Origin: Gammaproteobacteria bacterium
GTDB lineage: Bacteria > Pseudomonadota > Gammaproteobacteria > Chromatiales > Chromatiaceae
Length of the DNA: 38,601 nt
Assembly: GCA_025458675.1 (NCBI GenBank)
Contig: JALORY010000007.1
Coordinates: 1-38,601, forward strand
Reading direction: 5' to 3'
Shown: positions 32,339 through 38,601 of the stretch, in pieces
Layout of the letters: every line of letters begins with the position of its first letter
Numbering within the stretch: the stretch's first letter is position 1
Made by a program: the position numbers and the translations under genes
The notes under the pieces: generated by a model
What the model saw: only the letters and a program-made list of their open reading frames with translations
Told to the model about the DNA's origin: nothing
The model's database searches: none

Positions 32339-34930
32339 GTGCAGAACCCGTCCGCTTCCGATTACCTGGACGTGCTCGGCGCCGAGCTGGTGGAGCACCT
32401 GCGTCGCGCCAAGGCCGCCCTCGAGCCGGTCGGCAGCCGCGCAGTGGGAGACCTCGGGGCCGCGGTGTGCGCGGCGGAGGTCGGGCAGGCGCTCGCGGTG
32501 CTTCGCCCGCTGGGACTCGAGCTGCTGGGGATGCTGGCCGAGGACCTCGCGCGCCTGGCGGCGTCCCTCGAGTCGCAGCCCGAGGCGCGCCGGGTGGAGT
32601 TGGTCGGCCTGCTCCGCCACGGCATCGACCAGCTGCGGGACGGCATCGAGCGGCGCGCGCTCGGCCGGCCCGAGGGCGCTTGGGCGGTGATCGCCGTGCT
32701 CAACGAGCTGCGCGCCGCGCTCGGCGGTGCGCTGGTTTCGCAGGCGCGCCTCTTCGCACCCGACCTCGAGGCGGAGCTCGCCGGGCTCGCCGCGCAGCCG
32801 GGCGCGCCGCACCCCGAGTTCGCCGACGTGGCGCGGGGCGAGCGCATCGTCCTGCACCGCGCGATGTATCTCTGGTACAGCAACCGGGAGCCCGAGCGCG
32901 CGCTGCGCAAGCTGCGCCGCGTCGCACAGACGATGCGCCGCGTGGCGGGCAGCGCGCTCCTGCAGCGCCTGTTCCTGGTGCTCGAGGCCGTCGCGGTGGG
33001 CGCGAGCGAGCAGGTCGGTCCGCCCACCCAGGCGCTGCGTCACCTGCTGCTGCAGGTGGACGCGCTGCTCAAGCTCGGCGCCGAGGGCGGCGAGGCGGCG
33101 GTCACCGCCGCGGTGCCCCCGGCGCTGATGCGCAACCTGCTGTTCCAGGTCGGCTCGTGCGGGTCCGTGCACCGCATCGTGCAGTCCGTTCGGCGCGGCG
33201 CCGACCTTCGGCTGCTCAGCATCAGCGGTTTCGACGGGCGCGAGGCGCTCGCGCCGCTGCTGCGCGAGGAGATCGCGCGCGTGCAGCGGCTGCTCGACGA
33301 GCACCTCGGCGGTCAGCCGGGCCCCCTGGGCGGTCTCGCCGAAGCCCTGCAGAACCTCTCCGACGCGCTCGGGCTTGCCCAGACGGGGGAATTGCGCCGG
33401 CAGCTCGAATCGCCGCTCGCCGCGTTGTCGCGGGCGAGGGAGGCGGGCGTGGCGCCGACCGAGGCCCTGGCCGCGCTGCAGGCGGCGCTGGTCACGATCG
33501 ACGGCGAGCTGCGCCAGGGCGTGTTCGCGCCGCCCGAGGATCACGCCCTGCCCGCCGCGCTGCCTCCGCCGGTCGAGCCGTTCGAGGAGGTCGAGGTCGT
33601 CGACCGTCGCGCGGCGCACGACGGCGCGGACTTCGCGATGCCGGCGGAGCTGTCCGCCGCCGAGTCGCCGACCGACGTCGCGGCGGTGACGGCCGATGCG
33701 CTGCCTGCCCCGGTGGAGGCTTTCGACTTCCCCGCGTTGCCCGACCTCGCCGCGACGGATTCGGCGCAGGCGGCCGCTCTCGAGGCGCTGGACGAGGACA
33801 TCCGGGAGGTCTTCCTCGAGGAGGCGTCGGAGCGCGTCGCGGCCCTGCGCGAGGCCTACGTGAGCTGGTCGGCGCAGCCGGAGGACGAGCAGGAGCTCGC
33901 GACGGTCCTGCGCCTTCTCGGGGAGCTCAAGTCGACGGGCCGGCTCGTCGGCGCGCACACCCTGAGCGAGGTCTGCTGGGTCCTGCAGGCGGCGCTCGAG
34001 CGCTGCCGCGACCTCGCGCTGCCGCTCGGCGAGGCGGTCCTCGACGCCCTGGATCAGGGAATCGAGGCGGTGGACAGCCTGGTCGCGGCGCACGTCACGG
34101 GCGCGCCGGTCGCCGACGACCCGCGCGTCGTCGAGCAGCGGCTCTACGCGCTGCTGGCGTCCGACCCCGCAAAGCTCGAGCGCGACGCCGTGGCGCGCCC
34201 GCGCGCCCGCCGCCCCACACCTCCCCGTGGTGCGCCCGACCCCGACGCCGAGGACCTCCTCGCGGCGGCCGACGTGAGCGTCGCGGACATCCTCGCGGAC
34301 GAGGCGGACGACCTGGTCGAGATCCTGGCGGAGGGCCTCGAGGGCCTGGCGCGGCGGCCCGACGGCGTCGGCTGGCTCGTCGAGATGCGCCGGGCCCTGC
34401 GCTCGCTCTCGGCCACTGCGCGCTACGCCCAGTCGCTGCAGCTCGCCGCGCTGAGTGACGCGCTGGAAGGCGTCCTGGCGCGCGCCGCCGACGGCGCCGG
34501 CGCGCTGGGTGCCGAAGCGCGCGCCCTGGCCGACGAGACGCTCGAGGTGCTGCGCGCGGCCGTGGACGCGCTGCGCGGGCGGCGGACCCCGCCGGTCCCG
34601 CTCGACCTCGTCGACCGCCTGAGGCGGGGTGACACGGGGCAGCTCGCGGACGCCGGCGCGGTCGAGGGCGGCGAGTCCGCGTTGCCCACGGGCCAGGAGG
34701 AGCGGGGCGGCCCGTCGGGCCGGGCGCTGCGCGAGCACGTGACGGCCTTGCGCGACTACGTCGGGCAGCTCGAGGGCATCGTGGCACGCCTCGCCCGCGC
34801 ACCCCAGCGCTCGGCGACCGACGTCGCGGACCGGGCCCGGGCCTTGGCCGACCTGGGCCCCTGCGCCGACGGCATCCACGCCGTCAGCCTCGCGATCGAC
34901 GCCCTGGTCGGCGGGGACCGGCTGGACTGA
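32339..34930 (+). CDS. ChpA N-terminal/FimL-like protein with degenerate Hpt domains
   Basis: An 863-residue soluble, almost entirely helical protein. From my memory of the Pseudomonas proteins, residues 1-400 resemble the N-terminus of ChpA and FimL: the APDLEAEL segment, LRKLRRVAQTMRRV, HLLLQVDALLKL, ALMRNLLFQVG and the REEIARVQRLLDEHL segment can be lined up. A Pro/Ala/Glu-rich linker follows (about 395-480). An Hpt-like domain then has LLGELKSTGRLVGA where active Hpt domains read as His-Thr-Leu-Lys-Gly-Ser; the phospho-accepting His is Gly (G528). A second Hpt-like region (about 650-750) has ALRSLSATAR, with Arg (R688) at the His position. There is no CheA kinase, CheW or receiver domain. 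The start is GTG at 32339 behind GGAGGA. It sits where pilG-to-chpA lies in Pseudomonas. It is probably a twitching-signalling scaffold like FimL. Confidence 0.75.
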   Translation: MQNPSASDYLDVLGAELVEHLRRAKAALEPVGSRAVGDLGAAVCAAEVGQALAVLRPLGLELLGMLAEDLARLAASLESQPEARRVELVGLLRHGIDQLRDGIERRALGRPEGAWAVIAVLNELRAALGGALVSQARLFAPDLEAELAGLAAQPGAPHPEFADVARGERIVLHRAMYLWYSNREPERALRKLRRVAQTMRRVAGSALLQRLFLVLEAVAVGASEQVGPPTQALRHLLLQVDALLKLGAEGGEAAVTAAVPPALMRNLLFQVGSCGSVHRIVQSVRRGADLRLLSISGFDGREALAPLLREEIARVQRLLDEHLGGQPGPLGGLAEALQNLSDALGLAQTGELRRQLESPLAALSRAREAGVAPTEALAALQAALVTIDGELRQGVFAPPEDHALPAALPPPVEPFEEVEVVDRRAAHDGADFAMPAELSAAESPTDVAAVTADALPAPVEAFDFPALPDLAATDSAQAAALEALDEDIREVFLEEASERVAALREAYVSWSAQPEDEQELATVLRLLGELKSTGRLVGAHTLSEVCWVLQAALERCRDLALPLGEAVLDALDQGIEAVDSLVAAHVTGAPVADDPRVVEQRLYALLASDPAKLERDAVARPRARRPTPPRGAPDPDAEDLLAAADVSVADILADEADDLVEILAEGLEGLARRPDGVGWLVEMRRALRSLSATARYAQSLQLAALSDALEGVLARAADGAGALGAEARALADETLEVLRAAVDALRGRRTPPVPLDLVDRLRRGDTGQLADAGAVEGGESALPTGQEERGGPSGRALREHVTALRDYVGQLEGIVARLARAPQRSATDVADRARALADLGPCADGIHAVSLAIDALVGGDRLD

Positions 34931-34946
34931 ACGACTGTCAGCTTTC

Positions 34947-34951
34947 TTTAC
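34947..34951 (+). promoter_or_regulatory. candidate upstream activator element of the PEP-CTERM esterase gene
   Basis: TTTAC, within TTnTTTACRA, begins exactly 71 bases before the first G of the -24 element. This is the same sequence at the same distance as upstream of the other PEP-CTERM gene (3436). It could bind the activator of a sigma-54 regulon. Two short matches are the whole evidence. Confidence 0.35.
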
Positions 34952-35016
34952 GAATCGTGGTGAGCCGTGCGCGGCCGGATATCGGAAGACCCTGAATCGC
35001 CGCGGTTTTCCAAGAA

Positions 35017-35031
35017 CGGCATTCCTCTTGC
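35017..35031 (+). promoter_or_regulatory. sigma-54 (-24/-12) promoter of the PEP-CTERM esterase gene
   Basis: CGGCAT-N5-TTGC: the invariant GG and GC pairs are both present with the exact ten-base spacing. The -24 hexamer differs from TGGCAC at its first and last base. TTGC ends 46 bases before the start codon. The leader shares a TCACGnCA-(short)-AGG-(short)-GCCC pattern with that of the other PEP-CTERM gene. Confidence 0.6.
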
Positions 35032-35076
35032 GTCCCGATTCGCTCGGTTAACCTCGTATCACGTCAGGAGACGCCC

Positions 35077-36204
35077 GTGAAGCGCACCACCCGATCTGCC
35101 CTGGCGCTCGGCCTCGCCGCCGCGCTCGCTACCGGCACCGCCTCGGCCTACACGAATCTGTATGCGTTCGGGGACAGCCTCTCCGACAGCGGCAGCGTGT
35201 CCGCGACCGTCGAGTTCCTGACCGGCACCCCGCTGCTCGGTCCGCCCTATGCCGGTCGGGGCTCGAACGGGCCGGTCGCGGTCGAGTACCTCGCCGCGTC
35301 GCTCGGGCTGTCCGCGCTGCCCGCAGGGTCCACGGTCACCCTCCCCCCGCCGCCGCCCGGCGGCACCACGATCACGGTGCCTCTCGGGGGCACGAACTAC
35401 GCCCAGTTCGCCGGCGCCACCGCCAACATAACGACCGTGAGCGGGAACACCTACGACACCTACCTCGCGTCGAACCCGACCTTCGCCGCGGCCGGCGGGG
35501 CGATCTTCAACGGCCACGCCGGCATCGACAAGCAGGTGGCCGCCTTTGCCGCCGCCCTCGGCGTGGGGGGCGCGGACCCGAAGGCGCTTTACTCGGTGTG
35601 GGGCGGGGCGAACGACGCGTACATCGCGCTCGAGGACCCGGCCTTCCTGTTGCTCGCGGCCGGCGACCCGGCGGCCGCGGCGGGGGTGATCTTCGCGACC
35701 GCGACCGAGTCGGCCGGCAACGTCGGCGAGTCGGTGGCCGCCCTGGCCGCCCTCGGCGCCCGGCACTTCCTCGTGCCCAACATTCCGGACCTCGGGCTGA
35801 CCCCGACCGCCGTGAGCCAGGGCCCCGCGGCGGTCGCGGCGCTGTCGCTCTTCACGGACGTGTTCAACGCGACGCTCGCCGGCATCCTCGATGCGCTCGA
35901 GGACACCGGGCTCGACGTGGTGCCATTCGACGTCGAGGCGCTGCTCAACCAGGTCGCCGCCACCCCTGACGCCTTCGGCTTCGTGAACACCACGAGCCAG
36001 TGCATCCTCGAGTTCGAGGCCTGCGCCGCGTCGGGCTTCCGCTACCTCTTCTGGGACGGCGTCCACCCGACGACCTACGCGCACTCGATCCTCGGCGGCC
36101 TGTTTGCCCGCGCGGTTCCCGAGCCGGCGACCGTGCTGGTGTTCCTGCTCGGCCTGGCGCTGATCGCGCGGCGCTTCGCCGGTCGGGCGGTCAGGGCAGC
36201 CTGA
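35077..36204 (+). CDS. PEP-CTERM-anchored GDSL-family esterase/lipase
   Basis: A 375-residue exported SGNH-type hydrolase. The signal peptide (ALALGLAAALATGTASA) ends near residue 24. Block I is AFGDSLSDSGS with nucleophile S34. Block III is WGGANDAY (G177, N179). IPDLGLTPT resembles the segment usual in bacterial GDSL lipases. Block V is DGVHPTTYAH with D327 and H330. The catalytic set is complete, so activity on ester bonds (lipids, or acetyl groups of polysaccharide) is plausible. The C-terminus is a PEP-CTERM signal: PEP at 348-350, a hydrophobic helix (VLVFLLGLALIA), then RRFAGR. By family knowledge it is processed by an exosortase. The start is GTG at 35077 with AGGAG upstream. It converges on rsmE with 45 bases between. 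Confidence 0.92.
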   Translation: MKRTTRSALALGLAAALATGTASAYTNLYAFGDSLSDSGSVSATVEFLTGTPLLGPPYAGRGSNGPVAVEYLAASLGLSALPAGSTVTLPPPPPGGTTITVPLGGTNYAQFAGATANITTVSGNTYDTYLASNPTFAAAGGAIFNGHAGIDKQVAAFAAALGVGGADPKALYSVWGGANDAYIALEDPAFLLLAAGDPAAAAGVIFATATESAGNVGESVAALAALGARHFLVPNIPDLGLTPTAVSQGPAAVAALSLFTDVFNATLAGILDALEDTGLDVVPFDVEALLNQVAATPDAFGFVNTTSQCILEFEACAASGFRYLFWDGVHPTTYAHSILGGLFARAVPEPATVLVFLLGLALIARRFAGRAVRAA

Positions 36205-36249
36205 TGCAGGGGGCTGTCGGCGGGGGCTGCGCGCGGGAGACCTGCAGGG

Positions 36250-36978
36250 TCAGCGCAGATCCCCCCACAACGCCTGGATCGCCGCGAGCGCCGCGAGCGG
36301 GGCGGTCTCGGTCCGCAGGATGCGCGGGCCGAGGCGCACGCCGGCGAAGCCGGCCTGCAGTGCCCGTGCCCGCTCCTCCGGCGACAGTCCGCCCTCCGGG
36401 CCGACCAGCAGCGTGAGGTCGCTGCCCGGGGCAGGGAGGTCGGCCAGCGACCGATCGGCCCCGGGGTCGAGGAGGAGTCCGGCGCCGGACGCTCCCGACA
36501 GCCACGCGACGAGCGGCAGCGGCGGGTGCAGGACGGGCAGGCGCCGCCGCCCCGACTGTTCGCACGCGGCGACGAGCACGCCCCGCCAGTGCGCGGCGCG
36601 GCGCTCGCCGCGCGCCGCGTCGAGGCGCACCACGCTGCGCTCCGCGAACAGCGGCTGGACGCCCGCGACGCCGAGCTCGACCGCCTTCTGGATCGCGAAA
36701 TCCATCCGCTCGCCGCGCGAGACCCCGATCGCGAGGTGCAGGCGCAGTGGCGGCGCAGGCTCCGGCTCCCCCGCGGCCTCGACCACCACCCGGGTTCCCT
36801 GGCGTCCCGCGCCGAGCAGCCGCGCCGCGTAGTCGCGGCCGTCGCCGTTGAACAGGATCACCGCGTCGCCGGCGCCGAGGCGCAGGACGCGCGCGAGGTG
36901 GGCCGCCGCGTCGCCGGGCAGCTCGAGCGTGCGGCCTGCGGCGAGCGGCGAGTCGACGTAGACGCGGGGCGTGCGCAC
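36250..36978 (-). CDS. rsmE: 16S rRNA m3U1498 methyltransferase
   Basis: A SPOUT-class methyltransferase that modifies U1498 of 16S rRNA in the 30S subunit. The 242-residue product has an N-terminal PUA-like part with HLARVLRLGAGD (27-38) and the knotted catalytic domain with GVSRGERMDFAIQKAVELG, FAERSVVRL, LVGPEGGLSPEE and ILRTETAPLAAL. The start is taken as GTG at 36978 (MRTPRVYVDSPL), two bases after the bioA stop; the frame is open through bioA but without similarity. rsmE-bioA is the same order as in Pseudomonas, where it lies just beyond the pil-chp cluster. Confidence 0.96.
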   Translation of the reverse strand: MRTPRVYVDSPLAAGRTLELPGDAAAHLARVLRLGAGDAVILFNGDGRDYAARLLGAGRQGTRVVVEAAGEPEPAPPLRLHLAIGVSRGERMDFAIQKAVELGVAGVQPLFAERSVVRLDAARGERRAAHWRGVLVAACEQSGRRRLPVLHPPLPLVAWLSGASGAGLLLDPGADRSLADLPAPGSDLTLLVGPEGGLSPEERARALQAGFAGVRLGPRILRTETAPLAALAAIQALWGDLR

Positions 36979-36980
36979 GA

Positions 36981-38342
36981 TCAGTCCCGCGTCGCGAGGT
37001 CGATGCCCTCCGCCGCCACGCCGGCGAGCCAGCGGATCTGCTCGGGCGTGATCACGTAGGGCGGCATGAAGTAGACGACGTTGCCGAGCGGGCGCAGCAG
37101 CGCGCCGCGCGCGAGCGCGTGCCGGTAGACGCGCAGGCCGCGCCGCTCCTGCCAAGGGTAGGGAGTGCGCTTCGCGCGGTCCGCGACCATCTCGATCGCG
37201 AGGATCATCCCCGTCTGGCGCACCTCGCCGACGTGCGGGTGGTCCGCGAGCGGCGCCGCGGCCTCGGCCATGGCCCTCGCCAGCGCGGCATTCGCCTCGA
37301 TCACGCGGTCCTGCGCGAAGATGTCCAGCGTCGCCAGCGCGGCCCGGCAGGCGAGCGCGTTGCCGGTGTAGCTGTGCGAGTGCAGGAAGGCGCGCAGGGT
37401 CGCGTAGTCGTCGTAAAAGGCCTGGTAGACCGACTCGCGGGTGACCACCGCCGACAGCGGGAGATAGCCGCCCGTCAGCCCCTTGGACAGGCACAGGAAG
37501 TCCGGCGTGACGCCGGCCTGCTCGCAGGCGAACAGGGTGCCGGTGCGGCCGAAGCCCACCGCGATCTCGTCGGCGATGAGGTGCACGCCGTGGCGGTCGC
37601 AGGCGTCGCGCAGCAGCGAGAGGTACACGGGGTGGTACATGCGCATCGCCCCCGCGCACTGCACGAGCGGCTCGACGATCACGGCGCAGACCTCGTCCGC
37701 GCGGGCCGCGAGCAGCGCCTCCATGTCGGCGAAGACGCGGCGCGAGTGCGCCTCCCACGACTCGCCCGGCTCGCACGCGTGGCAGTCGGGCGAGGGCGCC
37801 GTCAGCACCTCCATCAGCAGCGGCGCGTAGGTCTCCTTGTAGAGCGCCACGTCGCCCACCGCGAGCGCGCCCAGGGTCTCGCCGTGGTAGCTGTTCGCGA
37901 GGGTCACGAACTTCGTCTTCCGCGGCCGGCCGCAGTTGCGCCAGTAGTGGAAGCTCATCTTGAGCGCGACCTCGACCGCGGACGAGCCGTTGTCCGCATA
38001 GAACACGCGGCCGAGGCCCGGGGGGGCGAGTGCCACCAGGCGCTCCGCGAGCTCGAGCGCCGGGCCGTGCGTGAAGCCGGCCAGGATGACGTGCTCGAGC
38101 TGCTCGAGCTGCTCCCGCACCGCGGCGTTGATGCGGGGGTTGGCGTGGCCGAACAGGTTCACCCACCACGAGCTGATCGCGTCGAGGTAGCGCCGGCCGT
38201 CGAAGTCCTCGAGCCACACGCCCTCGCCGCGGCGGATCGGGACCATCGGCAACTGCTCGTGGTCCTTCATCTGGGTGCAGGGGTGCCAGAGCACCGCGAG
38301 GTCGCGGGCGGCGATGGCGGCGTTGAGATCGGGTCGGCTCAT
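36981..38342 (-). CDS. bioA: adenosylmethionine-8-amino-7-oxononanoate aminotransferase (biotin synthesis)
   Basis: Transfers the amino group of S-adenosylmethionine to KAPA, giving DAPA in biotin synthesis. The 453-residue PLP enzyme has LWHPCTQMKDH (18-28), the AISSWWVNLFGHANP signature (55-69), YADNGSSAVEVALKM, ADEIAVGFGRTG with D258, and the PLP lysine K287 in LSKGLTGGYLPL. The start is ATG at 38342. The 208 bases upstream contain no recognisable BirA operator. Other bio genes are not in the window. Confidence 0.97.
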   Translation of the reverse strand: MSRPDLNAAIAARDLAVLWHPCTQMKDHEQLPMVPIRRGEGVWLEDFDGRRYLDAISSWWVNLFGHANPRINAAVREQLEQLEHVILAGFTHGPALELAERLVALAPPGLGRVFYADNGSSAVEVALKMSFHYWRNCGRPRKTKFVTLANSYHGETLGALAVGDVALYKETYAPLLMEVLTAPSPDCHACEPGESWEAHSRRVFADMEALLAARADEVCAVIVEPLVQCAGAMRMYHPVYLSLLRDACDRHGVHLIADEIAVGFGRTGTLFACEQAGVTPDFLCLSKGLTGGYLPLSAVVTRESVYQAFYDDYATLRAFLHSHSYTGNALACRAALATLDIFAQDRVIEANAALARAMAEAAAPLADHPHVGEVRQTGMILAIEMVADRAKRTPYPWQERRGLRVYRHALARGALLRPLGNVVYFMPPYVITPEQIRWLAGVAAEGIDLATRD

Positions 38343-38550
38343 GGCGCGTGGACCGGGGCCTGTCCGCTGCTCGCAGCACGCCGGCTCCGGCCCGTCGCGA
38401 GGCCGCCACCGCGACCGGCAGGCGGCGGGCGCGTCTGCGGCCTGGCAGGGAGCATGGCGCGGGTCCGGCCTGTCTCGGGAACTGGCGGTCGCAGGGCGGC
38501 AGACCCAGGCACGGATCGTGCTCGGTCATATTCATCGACGGTGCGAGCCC

Positions 38551-38601
38551 ATGGACCTCATCCCCCCCGACTACTTCCTGAACGACGCCTACGACGAGCT
38601 G
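38551..38601 (+). CDS. start of an unidentified protein, cut by the window edge
   Basis: A plus-strand frame opens at ATG 38551 and runs 17 codons to the edge (MDLIPPDYFLNDAYDEL), with no stop. Its codons look like those of the neighbouring genes. The Tyr-Asp-Glu near the start recalls circularly permuted ATP-grasp proteins, but 17 residues do not allow an assignment. The ribosome binding site is poor. It would be divergent from bioA. The 208-base gap (38343-38550) is GC-rich; the only structure I see in it is the short inverted repeat GCACGGATCGTGC at 38509-38521. Confidence 0.5.
   Translation, partial: MDLIPPDYFLNDAYDEL

Noticed and set aside
31286-34879. Very long open minus-strand frame extending gshB upstream, antisense to the ChpA-like gene
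   Set aside because: The upstream part is a by-product of high GC at third positions on the plus strand. Only the last 319 residues resemble a protein family, and the plus-strand gene has a ribosome binding site and family similarity.
38343-38550. BirA operator upstream of bioA
   Set aside because: I looked for the two-armed AT-rich bio operator and found only GC-rich sequence and a short GCACG/CGTGC repeat.
1-38601. tRNA genes, insertion sequences, CRISPR arrays or prophage remnants
   Set aside because: All gaps are short and I saw no cloverleaf, terminal inverted repeats, spaced direct repeats or transposase/integrase genes.

Overview
The window is a densely packed, very GC-rich bacterial chromosome segment. 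Nearly every gene reads as a gammaproteobacterial housekeeping gene, and several gene orders match those I know from Pseudomonas: coaBC-dut-(algC), radC near rpmB-rpmG, pyrE divergent from an exonuclease III/Crc-type gene, yggS-proC-yggT-yggU divergent from pilT-pilU, and gshB-tonB-algH-ruvX-pyrR-pyrB-pyrC'. Two PEP-CTERM proteins, a Gld-type ABC transporter and a PyrK-like protein point away from Pseudomonas itself, towards something like a Chromatiales/Ectothiorhodospiraceae-type lineage. That placement is an inference. I see no tRNA, rRNA, insertion sequence, CRISPR array or prophage. No gap between genes exceeds about 210 bases.

Layout. 1-2617 (minus): coaBC, dut and the start of a membrane-anchored protein in the algC position. 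2715-5104 (plus): radC, a PEP-CTERM surface protein with a likely sigma-54 promoter, then rpmB-rpmG and a terminator. 5186-6367 (minus): a fatty acid desaturase. 6480-10576 (plus): a three-gene Gld-like ABC transporter (ATPase, fused permease/GldG, DUF4340 protein) and mutM. 10646-14076 (minus): mepK-like and ldtD-like peptidoglycan enzymes, then pyrE. 14195-16906 (plus): an exonuclease III in the crc position, an AmpG-like permease and a DsbD_2/TauE-like membrane protein. 16911-23355 (minus): DUF4426, a saccharopine-dehydrogenase-like protein, a dynamin-like GTPase, yggU, yggT, proC, yggS. 23456-25682 (plus): pilT-pilU. 25694-32245 (minus): a tight gshB-tonB-algH-ruvX-pyrR-pyrB-pyrC'-pyrK-like run. 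32339-36204 (plus): a ChpA-N/FimL-like protein with two Hpt-like domains that both lack the phospho-histidine, then a PEP-CTERM GDSL esterase. 36250-38342 (minus): rsmE-bioA. A partial gene begins at 38551.

How it fits together. Pyrimidine synthesis is represented by pyrE, pyrB, the catalytically dead pyrC', pyrR and a PyrK-like flavoprotein. Twitching motility is represented by PilT/PilU and the ChpA/FimL-like protein. Cell-wall recycling and remodelling are represented by AmpG, LdtD and MepK. The points I would look at first are: (i) both PEP-CTERM genes share a sigma-54 core, an upstream TTTAC element at an identical 71-base distance, and a nearly identical leader; (ii) the pil-chp position between gshB and rsmE-bioA holds only the N-terminal part of ChpA; (iii) a dynamin/saccharopine-dehydrogenase-like pair sits where metX-metW lies in Pseudomonas.
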